Under the pieces are notes generated by a model, which was given only the letters and a program-made list of their open reading frames with translations, did not search any database and had not been told where the DNA came from. DNA of 34,768 bases from Candidatus Onthousia excrementipullorum (GTDB lineage Bacteria > Bacillota_I > Bacilli_A > RF39 > UBA660): positions 1-34,768 of the forward strand of contig DVHC01000013.1 in assembly GCA_018712385.1 (NCBI GenBank). Reading direction: 5' to 3'. Both the position numbers and the translations under genes were made by a program. The stretch's first letter is position 1. Every line of letters begins with the position of its first letter. Of this stretch, positions 20,951-29,205 are shown in pieces.

Positions 20951-23158
20951 ATGTCAAAGAATTCTGAATTAGTAAAAGAGTTAAGAAATGGAAATAATAA
21001 TAGAGATGCTTTTTTTAAGGAAAAAATTAAAGAAGAATTAGAAAAATCAGGTATTAAAGGTGATGAAGTTACTATTAATGATATTTTTAATAAAGCTTTA
21101 GATACATACACAGATGATATTAAAATACCATTTTTATTTCATATTAAAGCCATTATAAAAAATAAAGATAAAAATACTGAAACAGGAGATTTAAATAATC
21201 TTCAATACAAAGTTATTAAATTATACTTAACTAAAGAAAATGACAAATATCTATCTAAAATAGAAATTGCTACTAATCTCTCTATAAAAATTGATGAAGT
21301 TATAAATATTATAAAATCTCTTAATAATAACAATAATTTAGATAAAGTATTTCCTAATTATAAAGAAATGCTTAAAGATAGAAATGACTACTTTAAGAAA
21401 AAAGCAATTGTTATATCTGAAAAGCAAATAATTTTATTAGTAGAATACTGTGGTGGTCTAAGGAAAGAGATGGATTTTAAAGCCCTTGCAAAGAAGTATG
21501 ATAAAACTACATTTGAGATTAAAAATGAATTAAATAATATCTTTAAACTATTAAAGACAGGAAATAATTTAACTATTTTATTAGATAGATATCCTAATAT
21601 TAAGAATGCTCTTATAAGAAAAAGTAAAGTATTTAATATTTCCTTAGATATTAAAGAAGATATAGCAGTTAAACATATTGTAACAAGTGATTTTAAAAGG
21701 AAAGCACATCTTAATAAGGATGATATTACAATGCTAAAATTATTAAGTAGTTATATTAAAAATGAACTTACCACAGAAAAAATAAAAGAAGCTGGTTTTG
21801 ATAGTGTAGCAAGTTTTGTTGATAAGAGAAATAGATTTTTTAGTAAACTTAGAACTAATGAAAGATTCTTTGATACTGTTAATGAATTATATCCTGATTT
21901 GGATATTGAAGCTTTAATAGATATGCCTAGACTAACCTATTATGAATTTAAAACTTTAGCACTTATAGATGAATACTCTTATAAAAAGGTAAGTGAAAAT
22001 GAGAAATTAATTGAACAAGAGAAATTTAAAAATACTAAGTCTTTTAAAAAAATATTAAATACTGCTGTTGATAAGTTAAATGAAAGTAAATATCTATTAG
22101 ATAAAGTATCTTTAATTCTTACTAATTTAAATGATTTAGAGTTAGTTGATAATAAAAAGAAAAAAGATGATTTAAGTCTTTCTTTAGTAGAAATAAAAAT
22201 ATTAGAAGCTTTAAATGACAATCCAGAATTAACTAATCGAGAGCTTGGTACTATAGCAGGATTTAAAAGTGAAGCTGGTTTTGTTAATAAAAAATATGAA
22301 TTATTAACTAGAATTAGCAATAATAAAATATTGGAATTAAAAGTTAAGAGGAAATATCCTAATATTGTATTAAAAAAGGAAAAGAGAAAAACTAAACTGA
22401 GTGATAAAAATATAGAATTACTTACTCTATTAGAAAAAAAGCTTTCTGATAAGGAAATGGCAGATACTTTAGAATTAGCGAATGAAAAGAGTTATTATAC
22501 TGTTAAGAGAATATTATTTAAACAATTAGAAGAAAATGAATCTCTTAAAAGAGATGCTTTAAGAAAGTTCCCTGACCTAATCTTAGATGATTATATTAAG
22601 AATCTTGCTATTAGATTTACAGAAAATGAAATAGTCTTTTTACAAGAGTTTTGTTTAATAGAAGATAATAATCTTATTTATCAAAGTGAAGAAGAAATCC
22701 TAAAGAAGCTTAACTTACAACCTAAGATGATAGAATTTGTTAAAACTACTTCTACTATTAAAGTTGTTAAAAATATGATTGTAGGTACTAATTTAGATGA
22801 ATTATTATGGTCTAATTTTACTGATGAGTTTATTACTAGGGATAGTTTTAATAGTGATAATAGTATTTCTGTTAATAATTTAGAGTTTAAAGAACAAATG
22901 AGTGATGATATATTAGAAGGTATCAAAAGACTTGAAGAGTCTATCTTTGGAGACTTTGTAGAGCAATGTACTTTAAAAGAAAAATTAGTTCTTGCTCTTA
23001 GATTAGGTTATTTTGATAAAAGATTTTTTACTAGTAGTGAAGTTGCTATGATTACAAAAATGGAAGAGATTAAAGTTATATCTCTAACTAAAAAGTGTTT
23101 AAAGATGTCTAGAAATAATTATATAGATGAAAAACAGAAGCAGAAGATTTTAATTTAG
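20951..23158 (+). CDS. Unrecognised 735-residue protein of tandem HTH-like repeats with sigma-factor-like ends
   Basis: No family recognised. The N-terminus (1-75) resembles the start of sigma-70-type proteins (ELVKELRNGNNNRDAFF, then ALDTYTDDIKIPFLFHIKAIIKN). Six or seven units of about 60-80 residues follow (near 84-135, 154-216, 253-317, 328-396, 407-472, 483-543, 555-615). Most have a helix-turn-helix-like centre (LTNRELGTIAGFKSEAGFV; LSDKEMADTLELANEKSYY) and close with Y/F-P-N/D-hydrophobic (YPNI, YPDL, FPDL). The C-terminus (664-724) resembles sigma region 4 (LKEKLVLALRLGYF...TSSEVAMITKMEEIKVI). Lys-rich, cytoplasmic, no membrane segment. A DNA-binding regulator is inferred. It lies antisense within the infB-rbfA block, convergent with infB. 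Confidence 0.8.
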   Translation: MSKNSELVKELRNGNNNRDAFFKEKIKEELEKSGIKGDEVTINDIFNKALDTYTDDIKIPFLFHIKAIIKNKDKNTETGDLNNLQYKVIKLYLTKENDKYLSKIEIATNLSIKIDEVINIIKSLNNNNNLDKVFPNYKEMLKDRNDYFKKKAIVISEKQIILLVEYCGGLRKEMDFKALAKKYDKTTFEIKNELNNIFKLLKTGNNLTILLDRYPNIKNALIRKSKVFNISLDIKEDIAVKHIVTSDFKRKAHLNKDDITMLKLLSSYIKNELTTEKIKEAGFDSVASFVDKRNRFFSKLRTNERFFDTVNELYPDLDIEALIDMPRLTYYEFKTLALIDEYSYKKVSENEKLIEQEKFKNTKSFKKILNTAVDKLNESKYLLDKVSLILTNLNDLELVDNKKKKDDLSLSLVEIKILEALNDNPELTNRELGTIAGFKSEAGFVNKKYELLTRISNNKILELKVKRKYPNIVLKKEKRKTKLSDKNIELLTLLEKKLSDKEMADTLELANEKSYYTVKRILFKQLEENESLKRDALRKFPDLILDDYIKNLAIRFTENEIVFLQEFCLIEDNNLIYQSEEEILKKLNLQPKMIEFVKTTSTIKVVKNMIVGTNLDELLWSNFTDEFITRDSFNSDNSISVNNLEFKEQMSDDILEGIKRLEESIFGDFVEQCTLKEKLVLALRLGYFDKRFFTSSEVAMITKMEEIKVISLTKKCLKMSRNNYIDEKQKQKILI

Positions 23159-23162
23159 TAAA

Positions 23163-23189
23163 AAAAAGTAGGGATCTACCCTACTTTTT
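23163..23189. terminator. Bidirectional terminator between the 735-residue gene and infB
   Basis: Perfect 11-bp stem AAAAAGTAGGG (23163-23173) / CCCTACTTTTT (23179-23189) with a 5-nt loop. It overlaps the infB stop codon. Confidence 0.85.
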
Positions 23190-25311
23190 ATCTTTCTACT
23201 TCTACAAGTTCATATACTTCGATAATATCTCCTTCTTTATAATCTTGGAAATTATCTAAAGTAAGTCCACAATCATGATCTTTAGACATTTCTTTAACTT
23301 GGTCTTTTTCATGTTGAAGTGACTTTATAGAGCCATTATAAATTACTATACTATCTCTTACTACTCTAGCTTTATCATTATTTTTAATAGTACCAGAAGT
23401 TACATGACAACCTGCAATCATACCAACTTTAGAAAATTTAAATAATTGACGTATTTCAGCCGTACCAGTAACTTTTTCTTCATAAATTGGCTCTAACATA
23501 CCTTTCATAGCTTTTTCCATATCTTCAACAACTTTATATATAATATCGTATGTTCTAATCTCGATACCATATTCTTTTGCCATATCTTGAACTTTATTAC
23601 TTCCTCTAACATTAAAGCCAATTACTATAGCATTAGAAGCCCCTGCAAGAACAATATCACTTTCTGTAATACCACCAACTGCACCACGAATAATATTTAT
23701 TTTAACGCCTTCTACGTCAATCTTTTCTAAAGATGACCTAACAGCTTCTAAACTACCATTAGTATCTGTTTTTAATATAACATTTATCTCTTTTAAACCT
23801 TCATTAATTTTTCCAAATAACTCTTCTAAACTCATACCAGTTCTATTAGTGTCAGCTTGTTTTTCTCTTAAAGCTCTATCACTTGCTATTTGTTTAGCTT
23901 GTTTTTCCGTCTCAAAAGCCATAAATTTATCTCCAGCACTTGGAACACTAGATAGTCCTGTTATCTCTACTGGCATAGATGGAGGAGCAGTGGTTATGTT
24001 TCTTCCTAAATCATCTTTAAGAGTTCTAACTTTACCAAAAGCTGTTCCTACAACAATAGGATCACCTAATCTTAAAGTACCATTTTGGATTAACAAAGTT
24101 GCAACTGCTCCTACATGTTTATCCATTTTACTTTCAAGAACAGCCCCAGTTGCATAACGATTAGGATTAGCTTTTAATTCACTCATCTCAGCGATTAATA
24201 AAATATTTTCAAGTAGTTCATCAACACCTTCTCCAGTTTTAGCAGAAATTTTAGTAACAATCGTATCTCCACCCCACTCCTCTGGAGTAAGTCCTGCTTG
24301 GGCTAAACCAGTCATTACCCTATCTACATTAGCTTCAGGTTTATCTATTTTATTGATACAAACAATGATAGGAACTTTAGCAGCTTTAGCATGGTCAATT
24401 GCTTCCTTAGTCTGAGGCATAACTCCATCATCTGCTGCTACGATAATGATAACTATATCAGTAACACTAGCTCCTCTTGCTCTCATCTCCGTAAAAGCAG
24501 CATGTCCTGGTGTATCGATAAAGGTTATCTTCTTACCTTTACATTCCACTTGATATGCTCCAATTTCTTGAGTAATACCACCAGCTTCTCCACCTGCTAC
24601 ATTACTTTCTCTAATGTAATCTAAAAGTGTTGTCTTACCATGATCAACATGTCCCATAATAGTAACAACAGGAGGACGTTCTACTAAGTCTTCTTCCTTA
24701 TCTTCAATCTCATAATTTTCAAAATTAGAAATATCTGCCGTCTCTTCTTTTTTTACTGTTTTATTATAATCTAAGGCAAGTACTTCTACACTATCAAAAC
24801 TAAGAGAATTGTTTAAGGTTGCCATAATACCTAGCCCCATTAATTTCTTAATAATTTCCCCTGTAGAAACATCTAAAAGATCTGCAAGTTCTTTAACAGT
24901 CATACCTTCTTTATATAGTAAAACATTCTCATCTACTACTTGTTCATTACTTTGTAATTTCTCTTTATGTTTATAGATTTTCTTTCTTTCTTGTCTAAAA
25001 TTACTCTTATCTTTATCTTGCTTCTTAGCTTTCTTTACTTTACTTGTCTTAATCTCGTGGTCATTTGTAAGATTAGATTCATAAGCAATTTGTTCAGCTT
25101 TCTCATCTAAAGAGAAGTCTTTAATCATCTCTTCATCTGGAGTATCTTCTACATAATCTTCTTCATCTTGAAAAGAATTATCTAGAAGGATAATCTCATC
25201 ATCACTAAGAAATCTATCTAAATCACTTGTATCCATAGAAAGACTTTCCATATGTTTAACTATATCTTCAACACTTCTATTAACATCTTCTGCATATTCT
25301 CTTATTGTCAT
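23188..25311 (-). CDS. infB: Translation initiation factor IF-2
   Basis: A 707-residue GTPase that places fMet-tRNA on the ribosome. Short N-terminal region with two IF2_N-like modules (start and about 130-185: [22 protein letters not shown]), a charged linker, then the G domain: GHVDHGKTT (G1, 220-228), [16 protein letters not shown] (G3), NKIDKP (G4), [12 protein letters not shown] (G5), followed by IF2 domains II-IV ([23 protein letters not shown]). It begins 9 bp after ylxR in the usual cluster order. Full length for a small Gram-positive IF-2. Confidence 0.97.
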   Translation of the reverse strand: MTIREYAEDVNRSVEDIVKHMESLSMDTSDLDRFLSDDEIILLDNSFQDEEDYVEDTPDEEMIKDFSLDEKAEQIAYESNLTNDHEIKTSKVKKAKKQDKDKSNFRQERKKIYKHKEKLQSNEQVVDENVLLYKEGMTVKELADLLDVSTGEIIKKLMGLGIMATLNNSLSFDSVEVLALDYNKTVKKEETADISNFENYEIEDKEEDLVERPPVVTIMGHVDHGKTTLLDYIRESNVAGGEAGGITQEIGAYQVECKGKKITFIDTPGHAAFTEMRARGASVTDIVIIIVAADDGVMPQTKEAIDHAKAAKVPIIVCINKIDKPEANVDRVMTGLAQAGLTPEEWGGDTIVTKISAKTGEGVDELLENILLIAEMSELKANPNRYATGAVLESKMDKHVGAVATLLIQNGTLRLGDPIVVGTAFGKVRTLKDDLGRNITTAPPSMPVEITGLSSVPSAGDKFMAFETEKQAKQIASDRALREKQADTNRTGMSLEELFGKINEGLKEINVILKTDTNGSLEAVRSSLEKIDVEGVKINIIRGAVGGITESDIVLAGASNAIVIGFNVRGSNKVQDMAKEYGIEIRTYDIIYKVVEDMEKAMKGMLEPIYEEKVTGTAEIRQLFKFSKVGMIAGCHVTSGTIKNNDKARVVRDSIVIYNGSIKSLQHEKDQVKEMSKDHDCGLTLDNFQDYKEGDIIEVYELVEVER

Positions 25312-25320
25312 ATAATCACC

Positions 25321-25581
25321 TCACTCTAATATTTTTCTTATTTCATCATATACCTCATTACTAATATTACATTCTAATTTTCTCTCTAAGCTTTTTTTCT
25401 TAATCGCTTCATCTAAGACTTTTACATCTCTTTTAATATATGCACCTCTACCATTCATTTTTCCAGTTAAATCAACTTTTACTTCGCCTTCTTTATTTTT
25501 AACTACTCTAAGAAGGTCTCTTTTATCTAATTTTTCTCCTGTAACAACACAGGTTCTAAGAGGAATCTTTCTAGTTTTCAT
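25321..25581 (-). CDS. ylxR: YlxR family RNA-binding/regulatory protein
   Basis: An 86-residue protein between nusA and infB, as in most Firmicutes. Pattern KIPLRTCVVTGEKLDKRDLLRVV then GRGAYIKRDV and LERKLECNIS. In relatives the equivalent of TCVVTGE is C-x-x-C/T-x-x and the GRGAY motif is invariant. The L7Ae-like gene (ylxQ) often found next to it is absent here, since infB follows after 9 bp. Confidence 0.93.
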   Translation of the reverse strand: MKTRKIPLRTCVVTGEKLDKRDLLRVVKNKEGEVKVDLTGKMNGRGAYIKRDVKVLDEAIKKKSLERKLECNISNEVYDEIRKILE

Positions 25582-25590
25582 AACTACCTC

Positions 25591-26811
25591 CTATTCTTCA
25601 CTTTTAATACTAATACCCATTTCTTTAGCTTGTTCACTAGTTTTAATATCTATTTTATATTTAGTAAGTCTAGTAGCAAGTTTAGCATTAAGACCTTTCT
25701 TACCAATAGCAAGTGAGAAGTTATCTCCATCTGCAATTACTAAAGCTTCCCTCTTCTTAGGATCAGTTATTAATACTGTTAAGTCTTTAGCAGGACTTAA
25801 GGCATTAGCGATAAATACTGCAGGATCACTATCATATTTAACGATATCCACTTTCTCACCATTAAGTTCTGTAATAATAGAGGCTATACGACTACCACGC
25901 TCTCCTATACATGCTCCAATAGGATCAACTTTAGGATTCTCTGAGTATACTGCTACTTTACTTCTAACCCCTGCTTCTCTTGCAACACTATATAAAAGTA
26001 CTGTTCCATCAACAAGTTCTGGTATTTCACTTTCAAATAGTCTTTTAACAAAACCATAATGTCTTCTACTTAAAAGTACAAGTAAACTTCTACCATTATT
26101 ATCTACTTTAGTAACATAGACTTTAATCTGACTACCCATCTTTATCTTTTCACCAGGTATAATATCTTTCTTAGGCAAGATACCATTAGTACGTCCTAAG
26201 TCTATAAAGTAGTTATCAGTATCTTCAAGAGCAACTGTACCAACAAGTAATTCATCTTGTTTATCTCCAAACTCATCAGTAATACTACTACGCTCTGCTT
26301 CTCTTATCTTTTGAATAACTACTTGTTTAGCAGTACTTGCTGCAACTCTACCAAAGTCTTTAGGAGTAACTTCAGTATCAATAGTATCTCCAACATTAAC
26401 AGTCTTATCTATCTTTCTAGCATCACTAAGTTTAATCTCAGTCCCAGGATTAAAGAAACTAATCTTTTCTTTATCATCCTCTTCCTTCTCCTTAGCTTTC
26501 TCTTCTTCTTTAAACTCTTTTTCACTGATTTCAGTATCTAAATCATCATCTTCTGCATAACGCTCAAATAAAGCATCTTCATACTCTTCTTTAGTCATCT
26601 TATCATCAGGTACAACAGTTAAATATGAATATACTTTAATATCACCATTATTTTCATTAATTAGAACTTTTACATTATTATTTTTACTTTTAGCATTCTT
26701 CTTATAAGCACTAGTTAAAGCATTTCTCATCGCTTCAAAGATAACTTCTTTATCTATATGTTTTTCTTTAACTACCAAATCAACTGCTTTAAGAAACTCT
26801 TTTCCATTCAT
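25591..26811 (-). CDS. nusA: Transcription termination/antitermination factor NusA
   Basis: A 406-residue protein binding RNA polymerase and nascent RNA. N-terminal domain (1-130; MNGKEFLKAVDLVVKEKHIDKEVIFEAM) has an acidic, Glu/Lys-rich insertion at about 85-122. The S1 domain (about 150-215: GTVALEDTDNYFIDLGRTNGILPKKDIIPGE) and two KH domains follow (PIGACIGERGSRIASIITELNGEKVDIV; FSLAIGKKGLNAKLATRLTKYKIDI). No C-terminal acidic repeats, as usual in Gram-positives. It starts 1 bp after rimP. Confidence 0.96.
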   Translation of the reverse strand: MNGKEFLKAVDLVVKEKHIDKEVIFEAMRNALTSAYKKNAKSKNNNVKVLINENNGDIKVYSYLTVVPDDKMTKEEYEDALFERYAEDDDLDTEISEKEFKEEEKAKEKEEDDKEKISFFNPGTEIKLSDARKIDKTVNVGDTIDTEVTPKDFGRVAASTAKQVVIQKIREAERSSITDEFGDKQDELLVGTVALEDTDNYFIDLGRTNGILPKKDIIPGEKIKMGSQIKVYVTKVDNNGRSLLVLLSRRHYGFVKRLFESEIPELVDGTVLLYSVAREAGVRSKVAVYSENPKVDPIGACIGERGSRIASIITELNGEKVDIVKYDSDPAVFIANALSPAKDLTVLITDPKKREALVIADGDNFSLAIGKKGLNAKLATRLTKYKIDIKTSEQAKEMGISIKSEE

Positions 26812-26812
26812 A

Positions 26813-27061
26813 CTACATATCTCCCTTCTCTTTAGAATGTATATCTAATACATCTATATCATCACATAAATTATTATCATCCATAATAGGATTAATGATT
26901 TTAGTCGCTGTTGTTATTTTATTAACATCAATTACATCATCACTATCAAGTTCTATATTTAATGATTTAACTCCTTCTTCAGTAGAATAATAAACACTAC
27001 TAACAAATAGTCCTAAATCTTTAATTTTATCTTCTACTAAAGCTTTTACTTTATCTTCCAT
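26813..27061 (-). CDS. rimP: RimP-like ribosome maturation factor, N-terminal domain only
   Basis: An 82-residue protein in the rimP position ahead of nusA. It resembles the N-terminal RimP domain (VEDKIKDLGLFVSSVYYSTEEGVKSLNIELD, then DVNKITTATKIINPIMDDNN) and stops at DDIDVLDIHSKEKGDM, where relatives have the LEVSSPGLDRPL linker and a C-terminal SH3-like domain. RimP is usually about 150 residues, so about half is missing. There is no sign of a continuing frame downstream because nusA begins 1 bp later. The ATG at 27061 has AAGGAGG; an in-frame upstream ATG at 27151 would lie upstream of the promoter start site and is rejected. Confidence 0.75.
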   Translation of the reverse strand: MEDKVKALVEDKIKDLGLFVSSVYYSTEEGVKSLNIELDSDDVIDVNKITTATKIINPIMDDNNLCDDIDVLDIHSKEKGDM

Positions 27062-27122
27062 TACTACCTCCTTACAAATTAAAGAGCGAAGTCTTTTAAA
27101 CTTCACTCCTTTCTTACAATTA

Positions 27123-27151
27123 ATTATACTATATAAAATTATTTTTGTCAA
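27123..27151 (-). promoter_or_regulatory. Consensus sigma-A promoter of the rimP-nusA-ylxR-infB operon
   Basis: Minus strand: TTGACA (27151-27146), 17-bp spacer, TATAAT (27128-27123), a perfect match to consensus. The roughly 55-nt leader contains a small GAAGT/ACTTC hairpin before the AAGGAGG. Confidence 0.9.
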
Positions 27152-27173
27152 AACTCATATTTAATGATATTAT
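27145..27173 (+). promoter_or_regulatory. Divergent promoter of the CPBP protease gene
   Basis: Plus strand: TTGTCA (27145-27150), 17-bp spacer, TATTAT (27168-27173). Its -35 box overlaps the -35 box of the rimP operon promoter on the other strand. Confidence 0.65.
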
Positions 27174-27192
27174 TATATAGTAGGTGATGAAT

Positions 27193-27876
27193 ATGAAAAA
27201 AGAAAGAATATTAGAAATATGTAAAGGTCTATTGACATTTCTTATATTTTATTTTAGTAGTTATTTACAAGTAATACCAATTACTTTATTTAGTATTGAT
27301 GTTAATAATTATACTGCAGGTGATTTAGCGATAGTTAATACATTTACAGATTTGATATTAGTATTAATATTAATAATTTTATACTTCAAAGAGTTAAAAA
27401 AAGAATTTAAGACATTTAAAGATAGTTGGAAATTAAGTATGGATACTGCTTTTAAATACTGGTTTATAGGTCTTATAATTATGTGTGTATCTAATGTACT
27501 AATAGGTATAATAACTAATTTAAATACTTCTAGTAATGAACAAGCCGTCCAGACTTTAGTTAGTTCTACTCCTTATTTAATGTTATTTACAGCAGGAATC
27601 CTTGCTCCTATTGCAGAAGAGTTAACATTTAGAAAAGGTGTATCTAAGTTATTTAAGAATAAATGGGTATATGCCACTGCATCAGGTTTAATATTTGGTA
27701 TATTACACGTAATAGGTAGTGGTAATATCTTAGAGTATTTATATATTATTCCTTATGGAAGTTTAGGTTTCTTCTTTGCCTTAACTTATTATGATACTAA
27801 AAGTATATATCCATCTATTATAATGCATGCAATACATAATAGTGCTTTAATACTTCTATCAATATTTGCATATTAA
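27193..27876 (+). CDS. CPBP family intramembrane glutamic endopeptidase
   Basis: About 227 residues with five or six membrane segments. Motif 1 APIAEELTFRKGV (EExxxR), motif 2 GLIFGILHVIG (FxxxH) and motif 3 IIMHAIHNSA (HxxxN) are all present, so the Rce1-like/CPBP active site is complete. Family members cleave prenylated or peptide substrates in membranes, or serve bacteriocin immunity; the substrate here is unknown. The ATG at 27193 is preferred to GTG 27184 and ATG 27187 because AGGTGAT sits 4 nt upstream of it. Confidence 0.85.
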   Translation: MKKERILEICKGLLTFLIFYFSSYLQVIPITLFSIDVNNYTAGDLAIVNTFTDLILVLILIILYFKELKKEFKTFKDSWKLSMDTAFKYWFIGLIIMCVSNVLIGIITNLNTSSNEQAVQTLVSSTPYLMLFTAGILAPIAEELTFRKGVSKLFKNKWVYATASGLIFGILHVIGSGNILEYLYIIPYGSLGFFFALTYYDTKSIYPSIIMHAIHNSALILLSIFAY

Positions 27877-27903
27877 AAACGTCCTTAAGACGTTTTATTT
27901 TTT
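27876..27903. terminator. Terminator between the convergent CPBP and Rpn genes
   Basis: Stem AAAACGTC (27876-27883) / GACGTTTT (27889-27896), 5-nt loop, T-run on the plus strand. Confidence 0.8.
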
Positions 27904-28840
27904 TACATTAACATTATTATTTGTTTTTTAGAAAGACCTGTCGCTTTCATTATATCTTTAACAGATAAATTCATTTTAAGTAGATTTTTAGCAATAGACT
28001 TTTTCTCACTAGTAACACCTTGCTCAATTCCTTGTTCAATGCCTTCTTCTCTAGCAATATTACTATGATATTCTATCTTTAAAGCTTCCTCTTCTTCTCT
28101 TCTTTTCTCAGGATCATAAAGTCCTATATTATTAATATTATCTGTTAGTTCATATAATTTATCTGCTACTTCCATTAATTCATCATCTCCTTCTGCTATT
28201 TTTTTAATTTCTAAATAATCATCCAACATTAATATTACTAACTCTTTGTCTAATTTAGTTAACTCTTCTTCATTAAGATATTTATTAAAACTTTTCATCA
28301 TATCTATATGAATCTTTTCACTTGTTTTAGTTTCTATTATATTTTCATTATTCTTCATATAAAATTTAGAGATATTTTCTTTTCCTAGACATTCTTCAAA
28401 GTTATCAAAGATATCAAAGTTAATCTGGATTACCTTTATTTTCTTACTATACTCTTCACCTTTACTTAATAACTCACCTTTTATTTTACCAAAGTAAGCA
28501 TCATTTCTTTCAATTAATCCATCCCAGTATCCCCGATTACATTCTAAGTTAATAATATAACCTGGTAATTTAAAAATAAAATCAGATACTTTTTTCTTTC
28601 TAAAGCATTCGCTATTTTATATTCAACATTCTGTTCTTTAAAGTTCTTAATAATAAAATCTTTATCAAGTCCAGTTAATTTAGATATGATGTCTCCTAAA
28701 TATAAAAGACATCTACCCATAATAGCTTTAAATACATCATCAAGTGTTCCTTCATAGACAAAGTTATTAGATATCATATACTCTCTAATCTTTTCATTAG
28801 AGACACCATTAGGAATATGTTTTTTACGAAGTTTTTTCAT
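27903..28840 (-). pseudogene. Rpn/PD-(D/E)XK nuclease family gene, frameshifted at a slippery site
   Basis: Frame 1 starts at ATG 28840 (SD AAAGGAGGA) with MKKLRKKHIPNGVSNEKIR and runs through FKAIMGRCLLYLGDIISKLTGL to NALERKK, then terminates at 28544. The -1 frame continues the family sequence without a gap: VSDFIFKLPGYIINLECNRGYWDGLIERNDAYFGKIKG (shown here as the conserved LECN and DAYF parts), KVIQINFDIFDNFEE, then the C-terminal 151 residues ending in a helix-turn-helix-like tail (SVKDIMKATGLSKKQIIMLM). The switch lies on A_AAA_AAG (28595-28589). Either a frameshifted pseudogene or a product of programmed -1 frameshifting. Relatives are recombination-promoting nucleases / transposase-like proteins. 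Confidence 0.75.
28589..28595 (-). promoter_or_regulatory. A_AAA_AAG slippery heptamer in the Rpn gene
   Basis: In the zero frame the minus strand reads AGA AAA AAG TAT. A -1 slip gives GTA TCT GAT and restores the family frame. A stable downstream pseudoknot or stem is not obvious by eye. Confidence 0.5.
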
Positions 28841-28860
28841 ACTTCCTCCTTTCTGCAATT

Positions 28861-28889
28861 GGTATAACATACTCTTAAAAACATTGCAA
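28861..28889 (-). promoter_or_regulatory. Promoter of the Rpn gene
   Basis: Minus strand: TTGCAA (28889-28884), 17-bp spacer, TATACC (28866-28861), about 20 nt before the SD and ATG. Confidence 0.6.
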
Positions 28890-29205
28890 AAAGGCAATTT
28901 TGAAAATTCATCCCAAAAATGGTGGTAGATTTTCAATTTTTCCTAGGCGGATTTTCAAAATTCACCTAAAAAAATACCCTCAATTTTAAAAATTCATACT
29001 TTTTTTAAAAATTTTTCACAACCTCCTTATCCCCATCTTTTTTACAAGTCTCCCATCTACTTATAATGTATCATGATAGATAAATTGTGTCAAGAGGGGG
29101 GAGAGCAACTAATTTGTTGCTCACCTTTACCAAAATAAAATCTAGCATGTTTTTATTTACACACTAGATTATACACTGTCAATACATCTCCTAGATTACT
29201 GACAT
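28890..29205. other. Non-coding region between the Rpn gene and the variable surface protein
   Basis: No gene is supported. It holds three loosely similar A/T-rich motifs (TTTTGAAAATTCATCC near 28898, TTTTCAAAATTCACCT near 28952, TTTTAAAAATTCATAC near 28984). It also holds two hairpins downstream of the surface-protein gene: GAGCAAC/GTTGCTC (29103-29122) and AATCTAG/CTAGATT (29139-29170). No template-repeat copy of the variable regions and no reverse transcriptase is found here. Confidence 0.5.

Noticed and set aside
20908-21111. Minus-strand ORF upstream of rbfA
   Set aside because: Antisense to the start of the 735-residue gene, lacks a ribosome binding site and covers the divergent promoters.
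23849-24157. Plus-strand ORF of 102 codons inside infB
   Set aside because: Antisense shadow of a strongly conserved gene; no SD and no recognisable protein.
29103-29122. GAGCAAC/GTTGCTC hairpin as the terminator of the surface-protein gene
   Set aside because: It is followed by a C-rich stretch rather than T residues on the minus strand, so intrinsic termination is not supported.
28890-29205. DGR template repeat or small accessory gene next to the surface protein
   Set aside because: The region has no match to the GGCCGAGCCCCG core or to any run of AAC codons resembling the predicted template, and no supported ORF.
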